DNA of 64,000 nucleotides from Kibdelosporangium aridum (GCF_900176515.1 NZ_FWXV01000001.1:1178001-1242000); one strand, 5' to 3'; shown: positions 8,529-17,531, counted from the stretch's first letter. Numbers and translations are program-made. The notes: generated by a model from the letters alone, not told the origin.

Positions 8529-8618
8529 CGCGACCCAGGGCACCGCCACGCGGGGCTGGATGAACCCTGGGGTTACTGCACTAGTCTGGTTGCTGAGCAA
8601 CTCGGACGAAGGGCGCGG

Positions 8619-8960
8619 ATGCCGATGGGCGAGACCGATCCGCATATTCACGTCGAGCAGAAGGTGGTGCAGGCCGGCGCCGAGGTCCGCAACGTGATCG
8701 TATCGATGTTGGGCCGCGTGACCGACGCACCGACCGTCGTCACCACTGGTTGTGGACTTGAAGTGCCGTATGCGATGACCTCTCCCCGTCCGGAAAGTGT
8801 CACCTGCCTCGCTTGCCGCGAACATGCTCACAGGGAGTACCTGCGCTTCGCCGACCAGGTCGAGCGCTTGAGCCAGAACCCTGGCATGAACATTCCAGGC
8901 GCCCAAGCGGCCGAAGCCATAGAACGGCTTCGGGACCTCGCGAAAAGGTTCTCCAGCTAG
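8619..8960 (+). CDS. Small hypothetical protein with possible Cys metal site
   Basis: 113 aa, unrecognised. The middle contains GCGLEVPYAMTSPRPESVTC followed by LACREHA, giving three cysteines in a C-x17-C-x2-C arrangement with nearby histidines, which could form a small zinc site. The C-terminal third is helical (YLRFADQVERL, AAEAIERLRDLAKRF). No signal peptide is present. It sits alone between the LacI regulator and the convergent GH25 gene. ATG 8619 has a weak GAAGGG upstream; ATG 8625 is an alternative. Confidence 0.6.
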   Translation: MPMGETDPHIHVEQKVVQAGAEVRNVIVSMLGRVTDAPTVVTTGCGLEVPYAMTSPRPESVTCLACREHAHREYLRFADQVERLSQNPGMNIPGAQAAEAIERLRDLAKRFSS

Positions 8961-9070
8961 CGCTGTGGCCGCGAACGTGCCCGCTTCCGCAGCGCGGAAG
9001 ACATCCGCTGGGGCGGCCGCCTCAACACCGAAGCGGCCTGACATCCCGGCGAACGTACCTGGTCACAGCC

Positions 9071-9991
9071 CTAGGTCTGCTGATCGGTCGGCCTGGGCTC
9101 GGTAGGCACGAACCGCCGGGCGATCGCCACTGCGATGGCGTCGGCGTCCGGCTCCCCATTGCGCTGGGACAACTCTTCCCGCAGCGGCACCGCGATAGCC
9201 TCAGCCAGCTTCTGCACCGCCTCCTCAGGGTTCGGCGGCGGCGGGAACGGGCGCGTGGCGGCTTCCCAAGCGCCCATGTTCGCGCCGACCAGCCAGACCC
9301 ACATCGGGTTCATCACCGACCAGTCGTGCAGCAGTGGCCGGTGTTGTTCCCACACCGCGTTGGCGACCCTGTTGATGTCGTCTTGTGTCAGTGGCATATC
9401 CGCTCCTGGAAGCTCGGTGAGGGACTCGTTCAGGTCGACCTGGCCGCTGATGCCCGGCACGCCGCCCACCGACGTGTACTGGTGGATGTTGGCCCGGCCG
9501 TTGTAGCGCAACGGATGCCTGCGCCCGTCGTTGGGGCCGTACTGCGCCGCCCAGACGATGGTGTTGGGCACGCCGATCGTGTCCGCGTTGATCCCGGTCA
9601 GCATCGATGTGTTGGCGTACAACGTGACCGATTGGAAGCCGTTGGCACGCAGCTGGTTCAGGAACCGGAACGCGAAGTCACGGGCCGCGGGTCCTGGCCG
9701 GTGCGGGTCTTCGAGGTCCAGTGCGGGTGGCAGGCCGGTCGCGTCGAGCCTGCGGACCTCGGCGGTCAGCACGTTCGCCTGTGCTTCGGGACTCGGCGAG
9801 AGCTGGGCGTAGTGGTACAACCCGACGGGAAGATCCACGCTTTGTGCGCCACGCACTTGCGCGTCGGCCCGGACAAGCGCGGGCCCGCCGCCGTCGCTGC
9901 CTTTGACGTACACGAAGGAGACACCGGCGCTGCGCACGGCGTTCCAGTCGGTGACTGTCTGGTAGCGGTAGATGTCGATTCCAAGTGCCAT
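9071..9991 (-). CDS. GH25 muramidase (lysozyme) domain protein, endolysin-like
   Basis: About 306 aa. The first ~190 residues form a GH25 barrel: MALGIDIYRYQTVTDWNAVR (catalytic DID-type Asp), FVYVKGSDGG, PALDLEDP (acidic motif), VTLYAN and a final HQYTSVGGVPGISGQVDLN. GH25 enzymes cleave the NAM-NAG bond of peptidoglycan. The C-terminal segment (PLTQDDINRVANAVWEQ, WVWLVGANMGAW) resembles extensions common on actinophage lysins and related host proteins. No signal peptide or phage neighbours are visible. I chose ATG 9991 because GAGG lies 8 nt upstream and the protein then begins at the domain; ATG 9997 or GTG 10000 are alternatives. Confidence 0.85.
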   Translation of the reverse strand: MALGIDIYRYQTVTDWNAVRSAGVSFVYVKGSDGGGPALVRADAQVRGAQSVDLPVGLYHYAQLSPSPEAQANVLTAEVRRLDATGLPPALDLEDPHRPGPAARDFAFRFLNQLRANGFQSVTLYANTSMLTGINADTIGVPNTIVWAAQYGPNDGRRHPLRYNGRANIHQYTSVGGVPGISGQVDLNESLTELPGADMPLTQDDINRVANAVWEQHRPLLHDWSVMNPMWVWLVGANMGAWEAATRPFPPPPNPEEAVQKLAEAIAVPLREELSQRNGEPDADAIAVAIARRFVPTEPRPTDQQT

Positions 9992-10268
9992 GGGCATCAC
10001 CTCGGGCCACCGGTTACCCCGAAGGCAGTCCGGTCAGTCGCTGATTCACACACCACTGTCGACGTAACACCGTTCGGCGCAGACCGACAACACCTATTCG
10101 GGTCCGCTATATCCGCTGAACGACGGCTGAGTGCCAGCACATAGCGCCACGGTGACACGATTCAGGTCCCGGTGAGCGGGCATGTGGCTTGTTTGTGCCA
10201 GCCCCTGATCCCTACTCTCGGGCGCACGCCGCACTCCTGTTGGGACGCAACAACCATGGAGGTTCGCG

Positions 10269-10853
10269 GTGTCTTCACGCGTACTCGCCGCGCTCGCGGC
10301 AGCCGGACTGCTTGTCGCCGGTGCGCCGGCGCTCGCCCAGGTCGAGGGCGGCGGCTGGACGCCCTATCAACCGACTTTCTCCGTGCAGGAACGAGGATGC
10401 GGTCAAGTGAGCGACTTGACCTTCCGGCTCACCTGCTCCACGGCCAGCGGTGACCAGCGCGCCGAGCGCCGGTACGCCACCTACACAGGTGGCACGCGCC
10501 AGTTCGAAGGTTCGTTCCGGATCACCAGCATGAGCGGTTCGCGGATCAGTCTGAAGCAGACGTTCAAGACAACTGGTCCGTTCTTCATGCTGGCAGTGGA
10601 ACGGGGTGGCAGGCTGTACGCGGTGCACGGCGGCACCACGGTCGCCACCGGTGCCACGGTGGGCGCGACGGTGCGGGTCAACACCGTGCACCAGGTGGGC
10701 AGCCGGCACCGCACGTACATCAACGGTTCACTCAAGCACGATGTCGCCAGCCCAAGCGGCGATTTCTACGACAAGTTCGGCAGCTATCGAACCAACAGCG
10801 GGCAGGGCCCGGTGACCGTGGTCTGGAGCGGGATTCGCTTCTGGCGGAAGTGA
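10269..10853 (+). CDS. Secreted jelly-roll protein, polysaccharide-lyase-like
   Basis: 194 aa with a clear Sec signal (SSRVLAALAAAGLLVAGAPALA, cleavage after ALA). The rest is beta-rich: FEGSFRITSMSGSRISLKQT, RTYINGSLKH and an ending KFGSYRTNSGQGPVTVVWSG. The KFG.YR...G...V.W end is the signature of concanavalin-like lyases and binding proteins of the alginate/glucuronan lyase type. A single Cys pair (GCGQ, LTCS) could form a disulfide. Substrate is unknown. GTG 10269 has GGAGG at 10258-10262. A strong hairpin follows the gene. Confidence 0.65.
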   Translation: MSSRVLAALAAAGLLVAGAPALAQVEGGGWTPYQPTFSVQERGCGQVSDLTFRLTCSTASGDQRAERRYATYTGGTRQFEGSFRITSMSGSRISLKQTFKTTGPFFMLAVERGGRLYAVHGGTTVATGATVGATVRVNTVHQVGSRHRTYINGSLKHDVASPSGDFYDKFGSYRTNSGQGPVTVVWSGIRFWRK

Positions 10854-10869
10854 CCGGAGACGGCGTTTC

Positions 10870-10914
10870 GAACCCGCCGGGTAACAATGGCAAATGTTCA
10901 TTCCCGGCGGGTTC
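10870..10914. terminator. Hairpin terminator after the secreted lyase-like gene
   Basis: GAACCCGCCGGG (10870-10881) pairs perfectly with CCCGGCGGGTTC (10903-10914) across a 21-nt loop, 16 nt after the stop codon. There is no U-tract, as is usual in high-GC actinomycetes. It isolates the upstream gene from the TOMM locus. The rest of the gap (10915-11194) shows only a 43-codon frame at 11050 with poor codon bias, which I do not call. Confidence 0.75.
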
Positions 10915-11194
10915 TTCCGCGAATGTGTGTCCGTTCTGTCCGGCGTGTGGCGATTACCGTCGGCCAGCTACCGCACACGGTCCGCGTAACCCGTCGATAG
11001 CGGGTCTGACCTGCGACGCTGTCACTTCGGCCGTGGGTATGAGATTTTCATGATCCAGGTATGTGTTCCTCCCATTCTGGACAGTGATAGACCTTCGAAG
11101 TCATTGATTAGGGCGACACTGGTTCCCAGGCTCACGCTGGCGCAAACTTTTTTCGCAGCACCAATTCAGCGGGGATTCTGAGATTGGGGACACC

Positions 11195-11404
11195 GTGATC
11201 GCCACCCTTGCAGCCGCCACCCTCACCGACACCATCCACACCTTCTTCGCGGACTTTCCGCGCTCGACCGGGACCGTGGTCACCGATCTGGTCATCGACG
11301 AACTCGACCAGTGGCACAACCCGATGGAGTCGGTGGCCAGCTTCAGCAAGCCGACTTTCAGCCACGTCGCCATCGGCGCGCACCAGTTATCGACGGCGAG
11401 CTGA
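11195..11404 (+). CDS. Candidate TOMM/LAP precursor peptide
   Basis: 69 aa, directly ahead of the cyclodehydratase-YcaO gene (7-nt gap). An acidic, leader-like middle (TVVTDLVIDELDQW) precedes a Ser/Thr-rich tail with SVASFSKPTFSH and HQLSTAS; there is no Cys. If heterocyclised, the Ser/Thr residues would give (methyl)oxazol(in)es only. Start GTG 11195 has a GGGGA about 5 nt upstream. Codon 65 is a TTA (11387-11389), which may delay expression through bldA-type tRNA. No homologous precursor is recognised, so the call rests on position, size and composition. Alternatively this is a small accessory protein and the true precursor lies elsewhere. Confidence 0.5.
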   Translation: MIATLAAATLTDTIHTFFADFPRSTGTVVTDLVIDELDQWHNPMESVASFSKPTFSHVAIGAHQLSTAS

Positions 11405-11411
11405 CCCGGCG

Positions 11412-13691
11412 ATGACCGGGCCGGGTGTGCCGACAGGCCGGGTGGTCGGGTTCAAACGCCACCTGCGCGTCGAGGTGATCAAGGGCGAGGCCGTGTACCT
11501 CTTTTCCGAGCGCGGCGTGACGGCGTTGAAGGGCTCGGACGCCGAGGCCCTCGCGCCACTGTTGGACTGCACCCGGGACCTTCCGGCCCTGCTCCGGGAT
11601 GTCCCCGCGGGCGTGGCCCCCGAGCAGGTCGGAAGGTTCATCGCCCGGCTGGACGAAGCCGGGCTGCTCACCCTCGGGCCGCCGCCCGCCAGCGGCGTGG
11701 CCGAACGTGCCAGGGCGTATTGGGAAGCGGCCGGGACGGACGCGGACGCCGCCGTGGCCAACACCGCGGCCAAGCACGTGCTGGTGATCCCGGCAGGCAC
11801 CACGGATCCGTCGGCCGCTCTCACCGCGTTGCGGCAGGCCGGATTGACCGCTCAGGTCAGCTCGGGGGAGCTGACCACCGACGACCCGGCCGATCTCTCG
11901 GTCGTGGTGTGCGACGACTATCTTTCACCGGACCTCGCCGACATCGACGCGGTGCACCGGACCGCGCGCCGGCCATGGTTGCTGACCAAGCTCACGGGTA
12001 CGCAGGTGTGGCTTGGTCCCGTCTTCGACTCACCCGAACTCGGCTGCTGGCACTGCCTGGCCAGCCGGTTGTGGGCGCATCGCGACGCCGAGGCGCACGT
12101 CCAGGACGCACTGGGACGAGTCGGCCCGGCGTCGCGCCCGGTCGCGTCGCTGCCCGCGTTGGACGCGATGGCGACGCACCTGATGGCCCTCGAAGTCACC
12201 AAATGGCTTGCTGGATATCGGTATCCAGGTCAGCGCGGGGTGATGACGTTCGACAGCCTCGACCTGACCGCGAGGCACCACGAGTTCCGTCGTCGCCCGC
12301 AGTGCGCGCTGTGCGGCGACCCGACGCACATGCGCGCGTTGGCTCGGCGACCTGTCCGTTTGTCATCGCAGCCGAAGTCTTCGGACAACGCGGGCGGGCA
12401 CCGATCGCTTACTCCGCAACAGGTGTTCGACCGGTATCAGCACCTGCTGAGCCCGGTCACCGGAGTGATCAAGGAAATCACCCAGCACCAGACCGGTCCG
12501 GCGTTCTTCAACTCGTTCCGTGCCGGGCCGAACGTGGCTGTGCGCCGCAACTGCCTGTTCAACCCGAGCGCCCCGCGCGCGGAGAACGGCGGCAAAGGCG
12601 TGACACCGTTGCACGGCAAGGTGAGCGCGATGTGTGAAGCGCTCGAACGGCATTCTGGGTTCTTCCACGGCGACGAGGAACGTATCCGGGGCAGTTACAA
12701 GTCCTTGCGCGAGTACGCGATCCACCCGTCCAGCTGTCAACTGTTCGACGACCGGCAGTATCCGGGCAGGTCAACGTGGAACGCGACGCATTCGACGTTC
12801 CAGCACGTGCCAGATCCCTTCGACGACAACGCGGTCCTCGATTGGACACCGGTATGGTCCCTTACGCGTGAGCGGCACCGATTGCTCCCCACGGCGATGC
12901 TTTACTACGGCGCCCCGCCCGAGGCGGGGTTGGTGTCGGTCTACGCCGACTCGAACGGCAACGCGGCTGGTAGCTGCCTGGAAGACGCTGTCCTGCAAGG
13001 ACTGCTTGAACTGGTGGAGCGCGACTCGGTGGCGATGTGGTGGTACAACCGCACCCGGCGGCCCGAAGTGGACCTGACCGCCTTCGGTGACCCGTGGATC
13101 GACGAGCTGCGCGCGGTCCACGCCGGGCTCAACCGTGAGGTCTGGGTGCTCGACGTGACCGCGGACTCCGGGATCCCCGTGCTGGTGGCGTTGTCACGGC
13201 GGATCGACGGCGGGAACGAGGACATCATGTTCGGCTTCGGAGCGCACCTGGATCCACGGGTGGCGCTGCGCCGGGCACTGACCGAGATGAACCAGCTGAT
13301 GCCGGTCGTCGTCGACGGCTACAAGTGGACCGAACCGGAGCCGTTGCACTGGTGGCAGCACGCGACTGTCACCAACCAGCCGTATCTCATGCCGGATCCG
13401 GCTGTGCGGGCACGGGTTCCGTTCGACTACGCCTACACGCCATCGCCGGATCTGCTCGACGACGTCACACAGGTGCGTGGCCGTGTCGAGGCGCTTGGCC
13501 TCGAAGTCCTCGTACTGGACCAGACCAGGCCGGACATCGGGCTGCCGGTGGTCAAGGTGATCGTGCCGGGGCTGCGCAGCTTCTGGGCGAGATTCGCGCC
13601 CGGGCGGCTGTTCGACGTCCCGGTGCGGCTGGGCTGGCTGCCGAAACCCACCGCGTACCACGACCTCAACCCGATCCCGCTGTTCCTTTGA
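11412..13691 (+). CDS. Fused TOMM cyclodehydratase: leader-binding/E1-like domain plus YcaO domain
   Basis: 759 aa. Residues ~1-95 form a winged-helix leader-recognition (RRE-type) region. Residues ~110-330 are a degenerate E1/ThiF-like domain with two CxxC pairs (C212/C215 in GCWHCL, C298/C301 in QCALCG) that would hold a structural zinc. Residues ~375-759 are a YcaO ATP-dependent cyclodehydratase with SAMCEALERH, LLELVERDSVAMWW and ALRRALTEMNQ, ending in the proline-rich NPIPLFL tail typical of azoline-forming YcaOs. The enzyme converts Ser/Thr/Cys of a precursor peptide to azolines using ATP. ATG 11412 is preferred; upstream in-frame sequence is the antiphase shadow of the precursor gene. 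Confidence 0.92.
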   Translation: MTGPGVPTGRVVGFKRHLRVEVIKGEAVYLFSERGVTALKGSDAEALAPLLDCTRDLPALLRDVPAGVAPEQVGRFIARLDEAGLLTLGPPPASGVAERARAYWEAAGTDADAAVANTAAKHVLVIPAGTTDPSAALTALRQAGLTAQVSSGELTTDDPADLSVVVCDDYLSPDLADIDAVHRTARRPWLLTKLTGTQVWLGPVFDSPELGCWHCLASRLWAHRDAEAHVQDALGRVGPASRPVASLPALDAMATHLMALEVTKWLAGYRYPGQRGVMTFDSLDLTARHHEFRRRPQCALCGDPTHMRALARRPVRLSSQPKSSDNAGGHRSLTPQQVFDRYQHLLSPVTGVIKEITQHQTGPAFFNSFRAGPNVAVRRNCLFNPSAPRAENGGKGVTPLHGKVSAMCEALERHSGFFHGDEERIRGSYKSLREYAIHPSSCQLFDDRQYPGRSTWNATHSTFQHVPDPFDDNAVLDWTPVWSLTRERHRLLPTAMLYYGAPPEAGLVSVYADSNGNAAGSCLEDAVLQGLLELVERDSVAMWWYNRTRRPEVDLTAFGDPWIDELRAVHAGLNREVWVLDVTADSGIPVLVALSRRIDGGNEDIMFGFGAHLDPRVALRRALTEMNQLMPVVVDGYKWTEPEPLHWWQHATVTNQPYLMPDPAVRARVPFDYAYTPSPDLLDDVTQVRGRVEALGLEVLVLDQTRPDIGLPVVKVIVPGLRSFWARFAPGRLFDVPVRLGWLPKPTAYHDLNPIPLFL

Positions 13692-13734
13692 GGGTGGCAA
13701 CCAGCAGGAGATAACGCCAATAGGAGATAGCGCA

Positions 13735-15222
13735 GTGCAGTTCCAGCATCTCACCGACGAACCGGAGCGCGTGCGGTTGTGGTCGTTGCGCGAGGACGCG
13801 TTGGTGGAGACCGGTTCGGACGACTCGCTGCTGGTGTTCACCCGCTGGGGCGACATCGAGATCGACGACCCGAGCCCGGTGGTGCGGGAATGGCTCTACC
13901 GGATGAGCCTCGGCCCGGTGTCGCTGGAGAACCTGCTGCCGCCCCGGCCGGACAACCACCACCGGCCGGTCGAGGACGACCCGGAGTACGACCGGGTCCA
14001 GAACGTGCTGTCCAAGCTGGGCAGCTGCGTAGTGCATTCGCTCGGCCTGGCGGACATGGGAGGCCCGCTGCTGTCCGCGGTGCCGATCTCCCGCAAGGCG
14101 ACTTTCCAGCTGCCGCGGATCGACGCCGACCACCCGGTGCGGCTGTCCCGGTTCGCGGCCATGCGGGCCAGCGACGGCGAGGTCGTGCTCGAATCACCGC
14201 TGGCCCGCCACCGTGTGGTGTTCCACCGGTCGTTGGCCACGCGTGTGATCGGCTCGCTGGGCAAGGCGACGACGGTGGCGGACCTGGCGCCAGCGCTGGA
14301 CGTCGCCGAGGCTTTGGTGGCGGACATTGTCACGTATGTCGCGGCTGTCGGGATGATTGTGTTCAGTGAGAACGGTGGCAGCGCACCCACCGCACGGTTC
14401 GCTGAGGACAGCGATCCGTCACTGATGGTCTGGTCGCACAGCGACTTGTTGTTCCACTCGCGCAGCAAGCTGAGCCGGCCGGACGCGCCGCGGCACGCGA
14501 CGTACCCGCGAGGTGACAAAGTGCCGCCGCCTCCCGCGGTCAAGCCGCTGCCTGACGGGCCGCGTTATCCGTTGTACAAACCCGTGCTTGCCGAAATCGT
14601 GGCCGCCGACCCGAAGTTCACCGAGGTGGTGGAAAACCGGCGGTCGTTCCGTAAATTCGCGCGCAGGCCACTGTCCGCGCAACGACTCGGTGAGTTGCTG
14701 TTTCGGTCCGCGCGGATTCGTTCGGTACGGCCTGCCGAAGGCGGTGGAGTCAGCTACGCGGTTTCCGACCGGCCGTATCCCAGCACTGCGAATCTGCACG
14801 AACTCGAGTTGTACCTGACCCTCGACCGATGTACCGATCTGCCGCGCGGGATATACCACTATGACCCGCTCGGGCACGCCTTGACGCTTATCGATACGTC
14901 GCCTGACAAGGTAGGAGAATTACTGGACGACGCGAAGGCCGCGACCGGTGCAATACAGCGGCCACCCGCGTTGATCACCATGACCGCGCGGATGGGCCGG
15001 CTCTCGTGGATGTACAACGGCATCGCGTACGCCACCACACTGCGACATGTCGGTGTACTGCAGCAGACGCTCTATCTTGTCGCGACCGCGATGGGTCTAG
15101 CGCCATGCGCACTTTCTGTGGGTGATATAGAAGTATCGGACAGCGCGTTCCTGCTTCAGTGGCCTTCCGAAGTCACTGTCGGTGGGTTTGTCGTCGGGTT
15201 GCGGCCCGAAGCGGTGACCTAG
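13735..15222 (+). CDS. SagB-type FMN dehydrogenase (azoline oxidase)
   Basis: 495 aa. The N-terminal ~250 residues are a family-specific, partly winged-helix region. The C-terminal ~200 are a nitroreductase-fold FMN domain (ENRRSFRKFARRPLSAQRLGELLF, YPSTANLHELELYL, GIYHYDPLGHAL, HVGVLQQTLYLVATAMGLAPCALS). SagB-type enzymes oxidise azolines to azoles after the YcaO step, so mature heterocycles are expected. GTG 13735 has AGGAG at 13722-13726. The 43-nt gap contains a near-duplicate of that site (AGGAGATA-CGC twice, from 13706 and 13722). Contains one TTA codon (14920-14922). Confidence 0.92.
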   Translation: MQFQHLTDEPERVRLWSLREDALVETGSDDSLLVFTRWGDIEIDDPSPVVREWLYRMSLGPVSLENLLPPRPDNHHRPVEDDPEYDRVQNVLSKLGSCVVHSLGLADMGGPLLSAVPISRKATFQLPRIDADHPVRLSRFAAMRASDGEVVLESPLARHRVVFHRSLATRVIGSLGKATTVADLAPALDVAEALVADIVTYVAAVGMIVFSENGGSAPTARFAEDSDPSLMVWSHSDLLFHSRSKLSRPDAPRHATYPRGDKVPPPPAVKPLPDGPRYPLYKPVLAEIVAADPKFTEVVENRRSFRKFARRPLSAQRLGELLFRSARIRSVRPAEGGGVSYAVSDRPYPSTANLHELELYLTLDRCTDLPRGIYHYDPLGHALTLIDTSPDKVGELLDDAKAATGAIQRPPALITMTARMGRLSWMYNGIAYATTLRHVGVLQQTLYLVATAMGLAPCALSVGDIEVSDSAFLLQWPSEVTVGGFVVGLRPEAVT

Positions 15223-15320
15223 CCGCCATGAGCGTGGCTGCAGCTTGCTGCAGGCACTGTCCGTGCAGGTTGACGTGTACTCTCGGAGCATGCCGAGCGC
15301 GTGACGACGCTGGGGGGACA

Positions 15321-16532
15321 ATGAGCCCAGACTCGGACGGTAACGACTTATCCGTCAACTCGACACTCGCCCCTAAGGTGGCAAGAGCGGTCGTCGTCAC
15401 GGTCTTCAGTTGCATAGCAGTGCTTGCCTTTATCCGGGTGCTGCTCTTGCCGGACGTGGGACTGGCGAGCAAGTTGCTGTCCGCGGTCTACCTGATCGTG
15501 CTGCTGTCCATCCAGATTTTGTGGACTTCCCGGCGTGCGTCCGAACTCTCGCCGCTGCTGCGCTATACGGCGCTGTTCGTCCAGGCCTGCCTGGTGTATC
15601 TGCCGTTGCTCCAGTTCAGGGAAAACTGGGTGTCGATGCCGGGGTTCCTGGCCGGCAGCGCGCTTCTGGTCCTGCCGCCTTTGTACGGGTGGATCACCGC
15701 GGGACTTGTCGTGGTGAGTATGACTTTCGCGCAGGCGGAATTCAGTCAGGGACAGATCGAGCCGGTCGCATACATAACATTGTCCACGATACTCACCGGT
15801 TTGCTTGTTTACGGGCTCAGCTGGCTGGCCACTTTGGTCACCCAGTTGCACGAGGCTCGCGAGGAATTGGCCAAGATGGCCGTCGCCCGTGAACGGTTGC
15901 GATTCGCCAGGGATCTGCACGACTTGCTGGGCTATAACCTCTCCGCCATCACCCTCAAGAGCGAGTTGACGCACCGCCTTGTGCTGAAACACCCGGTGCG
16001 GGCCCGTGAGGAACTGGTCGAGATCCTGCAGATCTCCCGGCAAGCACTGACCGACGTGCGCGCGGTCGCCAGCGGGTACCGCGCGATGTCATTGGACGAC
16101 GAGTGCGTGTCGGCTCGTTCGGTGCTCGCCGCCGCCGATGTCCATGTGACGATGGACGTCGACTACCGCGACCTGCCGGTCCGCGTTTCCACCGTACTGG
16201 CCACGGTGTTGCGGGAAGGCATCACGAACCTGTTGCGGCACAGCAAAGCCGAGTTCTGCGAGATCTCGCTACGGCAGGACGCCACCACGGTGACGATCGC
16301 GATGGTCAACGACGGCGTCCCGGACGACCCGGTCGACTCCCGTGAGCACAGCGGGCCAGGCGGCAACGGAATCCACAACCTGTCCGCGCGGGTGGCCGAG
16401 CTCGGCGGCGATCTGGTCGCCGACTTCCAGCCGGAGAAGCGATTCAAGCTGTGCGCGACATTGCCGCTGTCGGATCAGCCCGTCAAAGGCAAAGACGACG
16501 ACCTGGACCCACCGCTGCGCGTGGTCTCATAA
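15321..16532 (+). CDS. NarL-type sensor histidine kinase of the TOMM locus
   Basis: 403 aa. Five or six membrane helices (~residues 18-175) lead through a coiled linker (LVTQLHEAREELAKMAVARERL) to a HisKA_3 dimerisation domain with phospho-acceptor His200 (RFARDLHDLLGYNLSAIT) and a HATPase_c domain (REGITNLLRHSK N-box, GPGGNGIHNLSARV). It probably phosphorylates the convergently encoded response regulator at 16720-17325. No extracellular sensor domain is visible, so the signal is likely membrane-derived. ATG 15321 follows GGGGGGA. Codon 10 is TTA (15348-15350), an unusual early position that could throttle translation. Confidence 0.88.
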   Translation: MSPDSDGNDLSVNSTLAPKVARAVVVTVFSCIAVLAFIRVLLLPDVGLASKLLSAVYLIVLLSIQILWTSRRASELSPLLRYTALFVQACLVYLPLLQFRENWVSMPGFLAGSALLVLPPLYGWITAGLVVVSMTFAQAEFSQGQIEPVAYITLSTILTGLLVYGLSWLATLVTQLHEAREELAKMAVARERLRFARDLHDLLGYNLSAITLKSELTHRLVLKHPVRAREELVEILQISRQALTDVRAVASGYRAMSLDDECVSARSVLAAADVHVTMDVDYRDLPVRVSTVLATVLREGITNLLRHSKAEFCEISLRQDATTVTIAMVNDGVPDDPVDSREHSGPGGNGIHNLSARVAELGGDLVADFQPEKRFKLCATLPLSDQPVKGKDDDLDPPLRVVS

Positions 16533-16565
16533 AGGACCCCCGAGTGGCTTCAGGGGCATCTCTGG

Positions 16566-16717
16566 GAAAACCCCGCTGCGACGACGAGATACGCGTTGCG
16601 GCACAGTGAGATGCGTCTTGCGGTACCGCGAAATACGCGTTGCGGCACGATGAGATGCGCTCTGCGGCACGGCGGGATACCCCTTGCGGTACTCCGAAGT
16701 ACCCTTGCCGCTCAACG
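16566..16717. repeat. Six to seven copies of a degenerate 22-bp tandem repeat between convergent genes
   Basis: Units start at 16586, 16608, 16630, 16652, 16674 and 16696, exactly 22 bp apart. The consensus is GAGATRCGYKTTGCGGYAC plus three variable bases; the last two units are more diverged. A 20-bp degenerate copy precedes at 16566-16585. The period is not a multiple of three, so any overlapping frame (for example the minus frame across 16527-16715) is not a coding repeat. The array fills the gap between the ends of the sensor kinase and the response regulator genes. Confidence 0.85.
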
Positions 16718-16719
16718 AA

Positions 16720-17325
16720 TTACAGCCAGCCTGCCTCGGTGGCGATCCTGATCGCGTCGACCCGGTTGCGGGCGTTGAGTTTCCCGGCGATGGTCGTCAG
16801 GTAATTGCGGACCGTTCCCACTGAGAGGTACAGCTTCGCCGCGATCTCCGAAGCGTCAGCGCCGTGCGCCGCCAGCCGTAGGACTTCGCTTTCCCTGGTC
16901 GTCAGCGGGCAGTCGGTGCTGTCCCACGCGGCGAGAGCGAGTTGGCTGTCGACGACCCGGCGGCCAGCTGCGACGCTGCGGATCGCGTCGGCGAGTTCAC
17001 TGGCTGGTGCGTCCTTCAGCATGAAACCGCTGACATGGGCGGACAGTGCGCGCCGCAGTGTCCCGGGACGGCCGAGGCCGGTGAGGATGAGCGTGCGCAC
17101 TTCGGGGAGCGCCGCACGGATTTCCGCAGCCGCGGTGAGGCCGTCCTTGCCGGGCAGGTCGATGTCGAGCAGTGCGACGTCCGGACGGTGTTTGTGCGCG
17201 GCCGGCAGGATCTCGTCGCCCGACGACATTTCGGCGACCACCTCGATGTCGGGCTCCACGTTGAGCAATGCGACGAGTGCGCCACGAACCATGTGCATGT
17301 CCTCGGCGATCATCACCCTGATCAT
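16720..17325 (-). CDS. NarL/FixJ-family response regulator
   Basis: 201 aa. The receiver domain has acidic residues E8/D9, phospho-acceptor D54 (VALLDIDLPGKDG) and the conserved Lys (GFMLKDAPASEL). The C-terminal LuxR HTH is LTTRESEVLRLAAHGADASEIAAKLYLSVGTVRNYLTTIAGKLNA. It is the likely partner of the sensor kinase at 15321-16532, which faces it tail to tail. The start was moved in to the ATG at 17325, since MIRVMIAEDMHMVRG is the natural receiver N-terminus and AGGGGG precedes it; the upstream frame is non-domain sequence. Predicted targets include the TOMM genes, by proximity only. Confidence 0.9.
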   Translation of the reverse strand: MIRVMIAEDMHMVRGALVALLNVEPDIEVVAEMSSGDEILPAAHKHRPDVALLDIDLPGKDGLTAAAEIRAALPEVRTLILTGLGRPGTLRRALSAHVSGFMLKDAPASELADAIRSVAAGRRVVDSQLALAAWDSTDCPLTTRESEVLRLAAHGADASEIAAKLYLSVGTVRNYLTTIAGKLNARNRVDAIRIATEAGWL

Positions 17326-17531
17326 CGGCAGCCCCCTTCCAGCGATGCCACCCATTAACCCGAGATCATAGGGGTTTTGCCGCTCATTCGGATCGGCTGA
17401 TAGGGGAATGCACAGCATACGGTGTGTGCGTCCAGGTGTGTGGGAACTCGCTGTATTCGGCCGATCACGCGAAGTGTGCCTGGTAATTCCCCTAAAACAC
17501 GACGTTATTCAAACACATTTCTGTCGGCCGA

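Noticed and set aside
9071..9991. Prophage remnant suggested by the lysin-like GH25 protein
   Set aside because: No phage structural, integrase or attachment-site sequence lies nearby.
11050..11181. 43-codon ORF upstream of the precursor
   Set aside because: Weak ribosome site and codon use unlike the neighbouring genes.
11208..11411. N-terminal extension of the YcaO protein
   Set aside because: The region is occupied by the candidate precursor in another frame, and the extension (MQPPPSPTPSTPSS) has no domain content.
15228..15320. Cys-rich in-frame extension upstream of the sensor kinase (seven Cys in ~25 codons), tempting as a Cys-type TOMM core
   Set aside because: It is fused in frame with the kinase without a stop, has no ribosome site, shows poor third-position GC, and the kinase ATG at 15321 follows a strong GGGGGGA.
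16566..16717. CRISPR-like array
   Set aside because: The units are contiguous and diverged without unique spacers, and no cas gene is present in the window.
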